From the NCBI GenBank assembly GCA_963922205.1, contig CAWUHX010000159.1:620001-684000 (forward strand): a stretch of DNA of 64,000 bases. The letters run 5' to 3'. Below, piece after piece: positions 48,790-60,033 of the stretch. The notes beneath the pieces are model-generated. The model was not told where the DNA came from. It did no database searches and saw nothing but the letters and a program-made list of their open reading frames with translations. Origin of the DNA: Romanomermis culicivorax (taxonomy: Eukaryota > Nematoda > Enoplea > Mermithida > Mermithidae). Positions within the stretch are counted from its first letter, which is position 1, and the number at the start of each line of letters is the position of its first letter. The translations under genes and the position numbers were made by a program.

Positions 48790-50008
48790 AAGGGGGACAA
48801 TGTCCAACAGGGGGTTCATGGAAATTTTTTCCCAATGAAACCGTCAATTTGTCCTAGGACTTACGACAAATATAACAAGAAATAGAGCAAGTGTGAGCAG
48901 AAGCTTTATGTCAGTGTTAGAACAGGGTTGTGAATAGTTATATGTTCTAGGCGCAAATTGCAAAGGGATCAAAGGACCCAACAGTTGACAAAGGCTGGCA
49001 ACCCTGGGCACCCCAGCAAACGGGGGATGGACGATGCACTTCAGGCCTTGATAGATGTCAAGATCAAGGCTGCCTTGGAAGGTGCAGGTCAAGGGCTGTG
49101 GGTAAGGGCGGCAAAAGATGATCTGAGCATCTCCCACTGTGTCATTGACTGCTGGGGATGGAGATCAGGAAGTGACGCTGAATGTCGACCAAGTAGGAGC
49201 CACGGAGCAGCCAAAACGTCTAACATAGGGCTGATAGAACGAGGACATAGGTGCTCCTTCATAGTCAGTGTTACTGCGTATATCTTGTTGTTGCTTAGAA
49301 AAGGAGAATGATGGAGCACCAACCATCACTGTTCACCCTGGATAGGGTGGACAGATGTTTTTCTGAACCAATTTGCATAATTAATATGCAAAGAGGTCTG
49401 GACTTAACAGGTTGGGATTTTTTTCCAAGTCCAGACTGAGAGCTACAGCAGACAGGGGCAGTACTGGTACCTTGAGTGAGTCAGCTCATAGGAGAGACCA
49501 GAAGTGAGAATCACGTGTTGGTCACAGCACTAGTAGCTCACTGAGAAAGCACGAAGGCAAGGGACAGAGGGTGGGGTCCAGTGTGAGAATCAGACAAGGC
49601 AGAACAGTCTGAATACTCACTTGAGCAAGGTGCAATGTTGTGGCCTATATATGTGAAAATAACTCCAGAGCTCATATCTATTTATCTGGTGTAAAATAGA
49701 GGCAACATGGTACATATCAGTATCACCCTAACAGTGTCAGTCATTGTGTCTTTAGTTATCCCAATAAATTTATTCTGATAATAATACTGCTGTAGAAAAG
49801 ATGCTGATGGAAAGTACTCGAAAGATCAGTGATGGAAAACTGCCAAAAAGAACACCATGAAGGTGAGAGTTGCACTGGTGAACTGTGGGCATAAGAATGC
49901 ACACTCTAAAATTCTCTTTTAGGACAAAAGGCAGAAGCCAGTCAAGCAGGCTGCAGAATGGCAAGGACGGAGAAGGGAAGGAATGCTCAGGAGAAATGAG
50001 GGGTGCAG
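48790..50008. repeat. Left arm of second inverted duplication
   Basis: The arm is reverse-complementary to 50417-52040, with many substitutions and indels, so it is older than the 4.8-kb inverted repeat. Shared landmarks include CCCTGGATAGGGTGGACAG, GGGGCAGTACTGGTACCTTG, and a TATATATG box followed about 100 bp later by CAATAAATTTATT. The base composition is richer in GC than the surroundings. Confidence 0.85.
48958..49311 (+). pseudogene. Unrecognised open frame in palindrome arm
   Basis: A 117-codon open stretch including GMDDALQALIDVKIKAALEG. The mirrored segment at 51.69-51.83 kb keeps the ALQALIDVKIKAAL portion in part (GCCTTGATCTTAACATCTATC). No ATG-supported full gene and no known domain; it could be an exon of the unit that was duplicated. 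Confidence 0.3.
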
Positions 50009-50440
50009 GGGCCCTAGGAGTAAAAACCGAAAATATAGCACACTGGTCACTGCACCAGCTGGCAATGGAAGAAGCCAGGAAAGCAGGGTGATGCAAACTC
50101 TCCCAGACCTGAGGCTGGCGCTACACTCTAGGGTAGAGGAAACTACTCTCTCAGATTCAGGGTTTTTAGCACTCTCTCAGATAAGGAAGGAGTTGCTGGA
50201 CTATAGTGGTGGGCACACACCTTCACTAAGGCCTTTCATGCCAAAACTTACAGCCTCTCAGACTATGGAGCTTGAAGAGGAAACTCCTTGGGCTCCACAT
50301 CACATCTTTTAAAATGTGATGCTCACTAATACACTGAGGACTGCTCAAGAAGCCATGTTGCAAGACTGGTTGAATGACAGTCAAGTTTGGCCTAACAACA
50401 TTATAGGTTTATGGCTCATAGCGCACCTCTCTTCTCCTGA
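49983..50440 (+). pseudogene. Open frame across palindrome centre with one stop
   Basis: The frame starting about 49983 is open to 50312 (LPDLRLALHSRVEE, SQIRKELLDYSGGH), meets one TAA, and continues in the same frame to about 50440 (NTLRTAQEAMLQDWLNDSQ). It crosses the unique spacer of the inverted duplication, so it is not explained by the repeat. A frame change near 50090 could link it to an upstream stretch (HWSLHQLAMEEARKAG). Not recognised; probably a broken element gene. Confidence 0.3.
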
Positions 50441-52040
50441 GCATTCCTTCTGTTCTCCTTCCTTGCCATTTGGCAGTGTGCTTGACTGGCTTTTGCCTTT
50501 TGTTCCAAAAGAGAAGTTTCAGTGTGCATTCTTACACCCATAATTCACCAGTGCAACTCTCACCTTCCTGGTGTTCTTTTTGGCAGTTTTGCTTCACTGA
50601 TCTTTAGGGTGCTTTCCTTCAGTGTCTTTCCCCCAGCAGTATTATTATTGGAATAAATTGATTCTGATATCTAAAGACACAATGACTGACAATGTTAGTG
50701 TGACTTTGATATGTACCATATTGCCCTTATTTTACACCCTATAGATAGATACAAGCTCTAGGCTTATTTTTGCATATATATGCCACAAGATTGCACCTTG
50801 CTCAAGTGAATATTCAGACTGTTCTGCCTTGTCCAATTCTCACACCCTCTGTGCCTTGCCTGTGTGCTTTCTTGGTGAGCTACTCGTACTGTGACTGACA
50901 GATGATGCTCACTTCTGGTCCCAACTATGAGCTGACTTACTCAAGGTACCAGTACTGCCCCTGTCTGTTGTAGCTCTTGGTCTGGACTTGGAAAAAAACC
51001 CAACCTGTTATGTCCAGACCTGTATCCATATTAATTTTGCAAATTATGTTAAAAAATATCTGTCAACCCTATCCAGGGTGAACAGTGATGGTGGGTGTTC
51101 CATCATTTTCCCTTTCTAAGCAACAACAAGACATACACAGTAAAGGCCCTGTCATACTTCACCGCACGGCGCTGTGCGGTACCGGCTGGTGCAGCGCAGT
51201 GCCGGTTGTCCTATTCATACTAACAGGCGGCGCCGACCGGCGCCGCGCAGTACTGTGCGGTGGCTTGTCATACTTCGCCGCGCGGTACCGTGCGGCGCCA
51301 CTTTTTTACTTTTGGAGTTTGCTCTTCTCAAAAAATGTGTATTGGTTTAGTTGAAACCTGATAGGGTGCCGCGTGGCGCTGCAAAAATTACAAAAACCTA
51401 TTCATACTTCAAAGGCAGCACCACGCGGCACCGGCCGGTGCCGCTTTTTAGTATGAATGGAACAACCGGCGCCGCATGGTACCGGCCGGTGCCGCACGGT
51501 GAAGTATGACAAGGCCTTAACACTGCTTATTGCTTTAACTAATAATAAAAACAAACAAATAAAAACTAAGGAGGAACATGTACTTGCTCCTTCTATCATG
51601 CCTATGTTTAGATGTCCTTGGCTGCTTCATGGTCCCTACTTCATTGATGCTCAGCATCCCCTCTTGATCTCAATTCTCAGCCATGGAAGATGCCATGGAG
51701 ATGCTTGGATCATATTTTGCCGCACTTACTCACGGCCCTTGACCAAAGCCGTCTAAGGCAGCCTTGATCTTAACATCTATCAGGGCCTGAAGCAGGTCCT
51801 CCACCTCCTGCTTGCCTGTGTGCCCTGAGTTGGTGGCATTCGTCAACTGCTGGCTCCTTAGAGCCCTTTACAATTTACGCCAAGAACACATACCTATTCA
51901 CAACCCTCTTCTAACACTGACATAATGCTTCTGCTGACACTTGGGCTATTTCTTCTTATTATTCCCAAGTAGTAGGACCAATTGAGGGTTCCCATGGAAA
52001 AGAGTTGCATGAAATGCCTGGGGGACCCTCTTTCCACCTG
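50417..52040. repeat. Right arm of second inverted duplication (with MITE insertion)
   Basis: Mirror of 48790-50008 beyond a spacer of about 408 bp, containing the 374-bp MITE at 51144-51517. Divergence is spread along the arm. The two arms would form a long imperfect hairpin in single-stranded DNA or RNA. Confidence 0.85.
51144..51517. mobile_element. GC-rich Harbinger-type MITE, 374 bp, TAA target duplication
   Basis: Ends AGGCCCTGTCATACTTCACC (left) and, complemented, AGGCCTTGTCATACTTCACC (right) are flanked by TAA at 51141-51143 and 51518-51520. The opposite arm of the inverted duplication has a single TTA (reverse complement of TAA) at 49271-49273 with matching flanks, that is, the empty site. 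The interior is packed with CGGTACCG, GCCGGCGCCG-like and GCGCGGTACC palindromes and has no coding capacity. TSD length and sequence fit PIF/Harbinger. The ends differ from the intact element at 44.3 kb, so a different transposase mobilised it. Confidence 0.9.
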
Positions 52041-52049
52041 CCGGCCTCA

Positions 52050-53815
52050 TGATACCAGGTCAATTTCTGTCTGGCACATAGTGTACTTGCCTGCGGTTGT
52101 ATACAGTATTCAAAGGCACATTCTTATTTTTGTGACATTGAACAATATGCAATGGAAGTATCATTTTTTTCTGCTCCAACATAGTGGTAAGTGTTGGAGG
52201 TGAGTTACAGTATAAATGGCACCATAAACAGTAGTCTGAGTTTCCTAGGGAAATAGGATGAAGGAAAAGTCGTGTCACAGATCTCAATGACATAAATATA
52301 TGTTGAAAAAAGGTAGGCAGTGCTATTTGTCGACCTCACAGTGGACACACATGTTTTTGATGACAAAACAGAAATGCAAAAACATAATTGATTGACTATG
52401 TCATAGAGGCACATGTATAGGACATAAAAGCCACCAGAGAGGTTAGTAATGGGTCTAATGGTGCAGTCAACCATTTGTTGTTGAGAAAGAAAGTTTTTGG
52501 TCAACCTTACAGAATGTTGTAGTAATTTTTGGACTTAAATGGAAGTGTTGAAAGAGAAGAAAATTTTCTAAAATGATAAAAGAATCTTGAAAATAAATGG
52601 AAGTCAACTGGAAATGTGTGACAAAACTAATACCTTTAAGAAATTTGCATAGAAAATTTTCTTCTGAAATATCAACATTCATGATAATTTTAAAAAACTT
52701 GTAATAAAATTGCTCAAAATTTTCCAAAAATGACAACACCTAAAATGAATAAAATGTGACTTGGAAATCGATAAAACATGTATCAGAAACTCTATGCTGG
52801 AGCTTAAAAAATGCACAAAGGATTTTTTGGGGAAAACTTTTAATTATGTTTTGTTTTCAAAAAACTTGTTTTGAAAAATTAACAAAACATGATTTAAAAA
52901 TTAACAATTGTGAAATGAAGACAATCAAAATGTGAAATGGAATTGGACATGTATTCAAAAATAAAACTGATATAATTTGAAGATACATAGATGTTAGATA
53001 CATATTTATATACATAGATAGATACATAGATGCTCTATGGATAAGGCATGATATAGTAGAAATGTGTCTTCCTTCAATGAGTTAGTCATTCTGTGTGTCC
53101 TTAAAATTTTTTTGAGTTTGACATATTCTACTCTAATTTAAATTTAATTCATTTAAGAAATTTAAAAATTTTTCAATGAGTTGAGAGTAAAAATTTGTTT
53201 GAGGAGCTTTCTGATTCTTTTTTCTATTTATCTTATAGCTGATATCAATTTATAAATTCGTCAATATGGTGTTTTAACAAACTTTAGTATTGGTTAATTG
53301 TGACTTTTGCATACATATTCAAGGATTTCTCATTTTGCAAGGTCATTATTTGCCTAGAAATCATTTCTTATAGAATATGTCTGTGTACTCATTATCTTGT
53401 TTTTTCCTTATTCTCTAGCAAAGGTTCAGCATGAATCAACATTGTGTCGTTCAGTTTTTCATTTTTTTTGGTGTAGTGTTGTTTGTCACATACTCAAGAT
53501 TAGCATAGGATGTCTGGATGGAAGGGCAGCATACATAGACAATAATACCAGGTCAATTTCTGTCCAGCTCTGTATATAGCACATATTCCAATGACCTCTC
53601 CTTGTATACATCATGCAAAGAGACATTCTTATTGGTGTGACATTGCACAATACACAATGAAAATACCATTCTTTTCTGCTTTAACACAGCTGTGAGAGGC
53701 AGTGCTTGAGGTGAGTTATGAGGTAAGTGCCCCCCCTAAATAGTAGTTTAGGTTGCCAAATGAAAAGTGGATGGAGGAATAGAGGTGTTACTGTTCTCAA
53801 TGAACACACATGTGT
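52050..53815. repeat. Pair of diverged direct repeats, about 250 bp
   Basis: 52050-52295 and 53545-53815 share ACCAGGTCAATTTCTGTC and then a GTGACATTG...CAATG stretch and a GAGGTGAGTTA stretch in the same order. They flank about 1.25 kb of AT-rich sequence without a recognised gene. LTR-like spacing, but no LTR hallmarks or reverse transcriptase were found. Confidence 0.6.
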
Positions 53816-53834
53816 TAAGCAAATTTAAAGTTTT

Positions 53835-56720
53835 AAAAATTATTCTCCAGAATTTCAAAAAAAAAATTTAAATTAAAAACAATGTCAAATTTTAGAGAAA
53901 TTGAAAAAATTAGAAATTGAAGCATTGACAACTGTTAGCAGCTGACATTTCAGTACTTAATTCCTCAACACTAATCATTAAAGTCCAAAACGTAATGATT
54001 TTTTTCACTGAAAAATGATCAAAATTCAATTCTAATCTTGGGTTTTTGAGAAAAAAATATGAAAAAAAAATTTCGAAAACTTTGAAAATTGATTAAAATT
54101 TGATTTAAATTATAAAATTTGGATTTTTTTTTTCATTTGATGAGCAAAGGTGCAAATTCAATTTTTTCCATAGAAATTGGATGGGCATTTGTATTATACA
54201 ACAAATTATATCCCATGACTTGCTCTTCTTGCGGTCTCAAAGCTGCCATTGCAGCTGTTTTTTATCCAATCTGATCTCTTTGTGATATTCTAATTGGCCG
54301 TTGAAATCTTTCCTCAGGGCCACACAGCCACATATAGTACAGTTTTCATGAAAAGACTGCAACATGTCATCAAAAGAATCATGTGCAAGCAAAACAAACT
54401 GATGACCTATAAGTCTTCCTTCACACATGAAAGCAAATAAAACTTGCACGTTTTTCAAAAATTTACTCCAGTCAATAGATCACATTTATTTTAGTCATTT
54501 TCAGAAAATTTAAGGTTTTTGATATGGGGTTTGTATTACACAGATTACAGGTTACTGTAGCAGGAATGGCAGGATCGAACATTTGTTTACTGCAGGGCTG
54601 TTTGAAATGAGAAACTTACCTGCAGTTTTTATTCTGTGAAAAAATGACAGAGTGATTTCAGAATGTGTGCTATTTAAGAATTGAACCAAGTCTACACTCA
54701 AGTCTTATGAACCATAGGACCGAGAACGATAGGAAATTGAAATGAGTATTTGGACTTTGACTGTTTTAATGTAGTCGACTGGAGATGGTATCCGATAAAT
54801 GATGAGAATGAACGATTCTAAGTTATATATCTGTTGGAATGGATGTTTCTATATTTCTCATGAACCCAAAAGATGATTGGACCAATTTGGGTTTCATAAT
54901 TTATTGAGGACGTTTATATGTAAAACATACAGAATAGTTTTATAGACCAAATATAAAAAGACGATAGAATATGCAATAAAATAACGATGTAAAACAAGCA
55001 GAAATTAGAGGCGGACAGATGGGATAGCAAAAGGGAAAGACAGTGGTTGGTCCAGGAAATGTGAAAAGGGAAGGGAGCAAAAACGGAATGAAAAATGAAC
55101 AAGAAATGTGGTTTATATATGCAAAAAGATACCTTGCTGAAAATTGAAGAAAAATAAAACTTCTTCATGGATTCTATAGGAATATTTGAATTCTCCCAAC
55201 ATCTTATTTTTTTCAAATCCTGTGAACCATTTTCTTCATCAGTTTTTCTTATCCCACCATAAGGTAGGCAAGATTTCTATGTAAATTAGTGCAATGAAAA
55301 GTATCTTTAATTATGATTCTATCAAAAGTTTTTACATAAAACTTCCTGAAACTTCATTCTAAGAAGAGGGGGATTTTTACTATGTGAAATTACAAGGTTA
55401 TGTTACATTATGTATAAATGTAGCACAAGGCATAAACGGAATTTTCCCAAGGCAGAATCATTTGACTTTTCAGTCAGGTCATCTATTTAAGACGAAAATA
55501 GGGGGGAAAATATCGACTTCTTCCATACTGATGATGCCTGAATCATATTCCAAATGGGAAGAAGTTATGTTCATGAAACACAAAAATGTTTAAATACTGC
55601 AAACAAAATTTAAGAAAAGGATAAAGAAAAATCTTAATTCTATTCAATTATGTCAAGAAATACAAGTGCAAGCATTTATCTATTATATATTGATGTTTAA
55701 AAGCTGTAACCATAAGATAGAACAAAATTTCTCAACTGTCAACTAGAAATTATTTAAAATCCAGTGCTAGCTGCCAGAATCTTTTCAGGATTTTCCATTT
55801 TGAAATGCATGACAATGAATTTGGGAATAGGAAATCCTAAAATGTAACCAAAACAGTCGTCAGGCTTCAGGTTGCACTCTGCAACAGAATATCCATTGGG
55901 AACAGAAGATTGGACTCAGTGATAGCAATGCGTAATCATGCAAGTTAGAAACAAAAAAGTCGATACAACCTGCATATAACAATGAATGATAGATGAACTT
56001 TTGGTTCAATCTCTATAATCAAGAACACATCTATCCCTGATTATTATCATGAAGAAAACAGCGATTTTGATGTGTGCAAGACTATGAAGAAGACCATGAG
56101 AAAGTCAAATCAAAATCCACAAACATTAATATGAATTAATAGTGCAGGACCAAAAACCAAATTACTGATGACAAATGTACTCTCAACATACAAAATAACA
56201 ACTAACGATGAAATAACCACAAATGATAACTCGTACATCCATTATATTGAAAAATTTTAAAATTGTATTCATGTACCATCATGAGTTTGATTGAAAAAGG
56301 TATGAGTCTGGAAGAGTAAAAATTTCTAAAGATTACTTAACAAAGTTTCTGAATTCAAATCAGGTCAAAAAAGCAACTAAACATTTAAAGACATTTGAAA
56401 AGTTGGTGAGGGCATTTTTCTCATAATCGGTCAGGGGGCTTATAAGAGCCTCTATTTAATATCAAATCAAAATACCTGTAAGAGGTCTGATGAGTTCGGG
56501 GGTAAACCCCAAGTCTGTGGAGTGGGTGGTGGTACTAATTTTTCCAAAAAAAAAATAAAAAACTGAAAATTTTTCTAAAAAAGCTATTTTTACCTAGTCT
56601 GACCAAAATGGGGGATGGGTAGGTTTGAAGATCAACAATAAGAACATGGAATAATAATAGGTTTTAGTCAGATGATCAAAATTATAATGATCATTTGGCA
56701 GAAGTGACGAGTTTCGCAGA
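53835..56720. repeat. Composite dispersed repeat, copy 3 (internal deletion)
   Basis: It aligns with 38440-40150 then directly with 41570-42130, lacking the 1.4-kb middle present in copy 2, and continues to match copy 1 (21.0-22.06 kb) up to about 56720. The junction is near 55512. The minus-strand open frame at 54237-54470 corresponds to 38732-39091 but is frameshifted. Confidence 0.8.
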
Positions 56721-56729
56721 AGTGATGAA

Positions 56730-57560
56730 AGTAGATCAGAATCAATGCAACAAAAGTTGATCTATAAGCTTTACAGAAAAAGTGGCAGACAAATGATATT
56801 TTGAGGAGAATATGCAAAGTAGGCCAGTGGAATCATTAGTTAGCTCAAACCTGAGGCCAGACTTCGATTGTAGACATGTTTATGCATATTATACCGAAAA
56901 ACTGGACATAAGTGACCATTTCCAAAAATATGATAGAAAAGATTCTAAGTTACAGTCAAGGTAGGTCTAAAAACTAATGATTCTAGTATTGACCTGATTT
57001 TGAAGACAAAAAATCGTGATTCTTCAACCTACGAAACTGATTAGGTGTTATATAAAGCAAAATTTGATGAAAAATTCAAAAAAGTCTGTTTCAAAGCTCT
57101 ACTACCAATACTCCTGATGTTACAGTCAATTTTGTGATCATTTTCGAGGAAAATTGTGCAGCATTCATGACCACACTGGGCAGCATTCATGACAAGGTAA
57201 AATTGACTCATAGTGCATGGAATCATCTGACTTCTAGTATTTTTGGCCTGAAAAACTGTTGATTTGGTATTTTTCACTATGCCTCAGATCTGATGCTGAC
57301 ACTTAGTGATGTCATATGTATGCTTTTTGACACATGGTGCAATTCAAATGGTGCTTAGGCAACATACTGTTGATCAGTGAGCTGACATTTAGTGAAAAAA
57401 CAACATGCATTTCCAACACTTGGTGCTTTTTGTAACATTTGCATCTGACATTTAGCATTAAAAGCATAGAATGTCAGCTTTTTCTCTCTTTTAAAACTAT
57501 GATCAATACTGCAGTGACCCAGAAATTAAGTATATGGTCCAAAAATTTGTGAGGAATCTG
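56730..57560. other. No gene seen; recurring CTGACAYTTAGTG motif
   Basis: Between 57288 and 57480 variants of GCTGACATTTAGTG occur about five times at irregular spacing (near 57290, 57320, 57378, 57412, 57447). Otherwise unremarkable AT-rich sequence. Confidence 0.4.
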
Positions 57561-57588
57561 AATCTGTTTTTATTTTTTTGTTACTTAC

Positions 57589-57759
57589 AACATTCTCACT
57601 AGAATCAATGGCCAATTCTTGAATTTTGACTTCTTCATTGAATGCACTCTGTAATGTATGAATGTCAACCCGCATTTTATGAGTTACAGTATGCCTGTCC
57701 TTTTTTTCCATCAATAAGTTTAACTTTGCCCTTCTATTCTCCAGTAGATGATGTACCCA
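57589..57759 (-). CDS. Possible exon of unknown gene
   Basis: An open stretch of 57 codons after a stop, rich in K, R and E (LENRRAKLNLLMEKKDRH), ending at a strong donor GTT|GTAAGTAAC. No acceptor is obvious upstream and the ATG inside (MEKKDRH) could start it. Amphipathic, possibly helical. No family recognised; supported only by composition and the donor. Confidence 0.3.
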
Positions 57760-57809
57760 TTACATTGCAAATAAAAAATTCTCTCTATTGAGATTTTAAA
57801 AATTTTCAG

Positions 57810-58204
57810 CAAGGAACTTGATCCTGATTATCACTTGATTGATAATGAAACATCGGACAGTTCTAATATACAGGGAATGACAGAGACTCCAATTGTTGCA
57901 ATGAGTGAAGTACCTGAAATGAAAAAAGTGGAAGCAGTCAAGGCATCGTTTCCAAAAATGCCTTGATTGAGGAGAAATGGTCAATCACATAAACATGCTT
58001 TTTCAATGGCAAGACCATGGTCTGGAGTTGTACAAACAACTTTGTGCTCTGATGTGACTCAAAAAAAGCCAAAATTTGCCTGGAGAGACACATTCCATTT
58101 AAGAGCCAATTAGTGAAGAAGCTTTGATGCTGTTGTTATCCGGAAAACAAAGAATGACTAACCACAGCATGCACAAGAAGTGCTGCTTTGATTGTTGTAA
58201 ATAG
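57810..58204 (+). pseudogene. Exon-like remnant with stop and frameshift
   Basis: After the acceptor AATTTTCAG, the frame KELDPDYHLIDNETSDSS runs to one TGA (about 57963), continues in frame through ARPWSGVVQTTL to a stop at 58111, and a neighbouring frame then carries EPISEEALMLLLSGKQ and CCFDCC to 58202. The simplest reading is one coding segment damaged by a nonsense change and a small indel. Family not recognised. It directly precedes the 58.3-kb copy of the unknown family in the same orientation. Confidence 0.35.
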
Positions 58205-58397
58205 TTAGGGAAGTAGTACAATAATCTTACTGTATCACAAACATTGTATCAACAGCTATGCAATACATAAATTAAATATCGACCATCATGTATCAAATCT
58301 GTCATTTGCTGCTCATGAACTAACAATGCACAGGGTGGGTTGAGATTTAATTTATTCATCAAAGTTCTGTTTTAAATTTTCCTGTTCTGTTTCTCAG

Positions 58398-59150
58398 GCT
58401 TTGCAAAGCATATTGATACCTACTTGGAGATAGTGCAGAATATATTACAGTCATCCAGCACAATGGTTCAATATTGCAAATCTTTGATAAGTTTCATTGA
58501 CTGGCTCAATATGGAGAATGATCAAGAGGATCCTTTTTATTCCAAAATTAACTTGACTTTCATCTCTATTATGAACAAATTGAGAAAGATCCAACAAAGC
58601 TACTTGAAGGAAAGCAAATTAGAGAAACAGTAAACTTGTCAAAAGGCAGTCTGCATGTAGACTAATTTTTTTTGGTAGTAAGGTCATAAGCAATCAGACC
58701 TTCATGCTCCTCTGATGAGCTATAGCGATTGTTTGGCATTTGTTTGCTCTTGGGAGATCCAACAAAAGTTTCGGGATATTGCATCATGGCTGATGCCGAT
58801 CATTAAAAATGACCACAACTTTGTTTTATTTTACCTAATAACACGCATTTTGTTTCAAAATGCAGCCAGATCCAAGGTGGCATAGAAATTGCAGCTCAAG
58901 TATGTCCAATTGACAAACTATAAACGTTCCATGTATATGATGACAAAAATTCTGAATGCCAAATTGAAAATGACCATGCATGTGCTACTATAAAGAAGGT
59001 GCCAACTACTATCAAGAGTATCAAGACTACCAGTCAAGGTTAGTGGAGCAAACTGAAAATCCAGATAGATCTGGAATGTATTTCCTCAATTTTGATATGA
59101 AGCTGCTCACAGCACATTTCTCCAGTTAAGCAAAGCTGGTCATGGTGAGT
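58398..59150 (+). pseudogene. Unknown family gene M, dispersed copy with open exon X
   Basis: Exon X (58398 to about 58629) is fully open here (HIDTYLEIVQNILQSSS, FIDWLNMENDQEDPF, SYLKESKLEK). The putative donor ACA|GTAAAC joins in phase to exon Y at 58720 (GATGAG|CTATAGC). Y is open through SDCLAFVCSWEIQQKF and HNFVLFYLITRILFQNAA and then has stops at 58883 and beyond. So the pattern of preservation is the reverse of that in the inverted-repeat arms. The family remains unidentified; helical, hydrophobic segments in Y could be membrane or packing helices. Confidence 0.5.
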
Positions 59151-59359
59151 TGTTTCAGAAAAACATGACATTTTTTAAACTTGTTGAGGATCTATAATGA
59201 TTACAAAGAAACCTAATGGTTTCCCGGAGCTCAATTTCCAGTACATTCCCTGATCAAGCGTAACTGCTTCACAGCAAAAGTTTTTTGACAAGATCAGCAA
59301 TTTGGAATTCAGGAAATACAAAATTGACCAAAATACGAGGGGACACATTGCAAAAAATT

Positions 59360-60030
59360 GCTACCATTAACTGATAAACAATATTGGTATTAGAGAAATG
59401 GGGCAGGCAATAAAAAGTTTGTGCAGCCTGCTCTTCAGCCAACTTGGAGGTCGATATGGCCTCTCCTGGCATCATAAAGTACAATGTGTTGATGTTGTCT
59501 GTTATTTCCTCGACCTCATATGCCCCTTTCCATTGCTGATCAGTATATTTGTCTTCGAAGGTTTCTCAGAATCTTCCAGCAAAGTCCCCCACTAATTTTG
59601 GTTCCATGGTGTCCTGGGTGTAAAGCTGAAAACAGTTTTGAATGTGGGCTGCAAATCTGTATCTGAGCAAGGCCAGAAAACATAGCAGTGAACCTGGCCC
59701 ATCAAGCAATGCCTAGGGAAGAACTTTAATATTCAATTGATCTGCATCCATCAACTGCATCCATCAAAAGAAAAAGTACCTCTGTCATCAGGGGTTTCGA
59801 GTTTAGAGCCTCGGGGCTTATACCCACCATTTGCATCTTTGGCTTGTCTTTCATTTAGGCTAGCACAATTTCGAGATCCTACACGCAGCACAATAAAATA
59901 TAATCTATATTATCCGGCCGTTTTTGTGCCAATTCTTTTTCCTGATCCAAATTTGGTCAGGACCAGCGTTATGTCCTCCCACATATAAGATCTGACCATG
60001 ATGTTGTCTTGTCGGAAAATCGTCCGATAA
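59360..60030. other. No gene seen
   Basis: Open frames on both strands around 59398-59595 look fortuitous; no splice context or similarity was found. Confidence 0.4.
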
Positions 60031-60033
60031 ATC

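Noticed and set aside
49089-50096. Several antisense frames in the 49-50-kb palindrome arm
   Set aside because: They are shadows of the opposite strand in a less AT-rich region and are not kept in the mirror arm.
51085-51756. Open frames across the GC-rich MITE
   Set aside because: The frames arise from palindromic GC-rich repeats inside a non-coding MITE.
52050-53815. LTR retrotransposon suggested by direct repeats
   Set aside because: No primer-binding site, polypurine tract, TG/CA ends, reverse transcriptase or integrase between the repeats.
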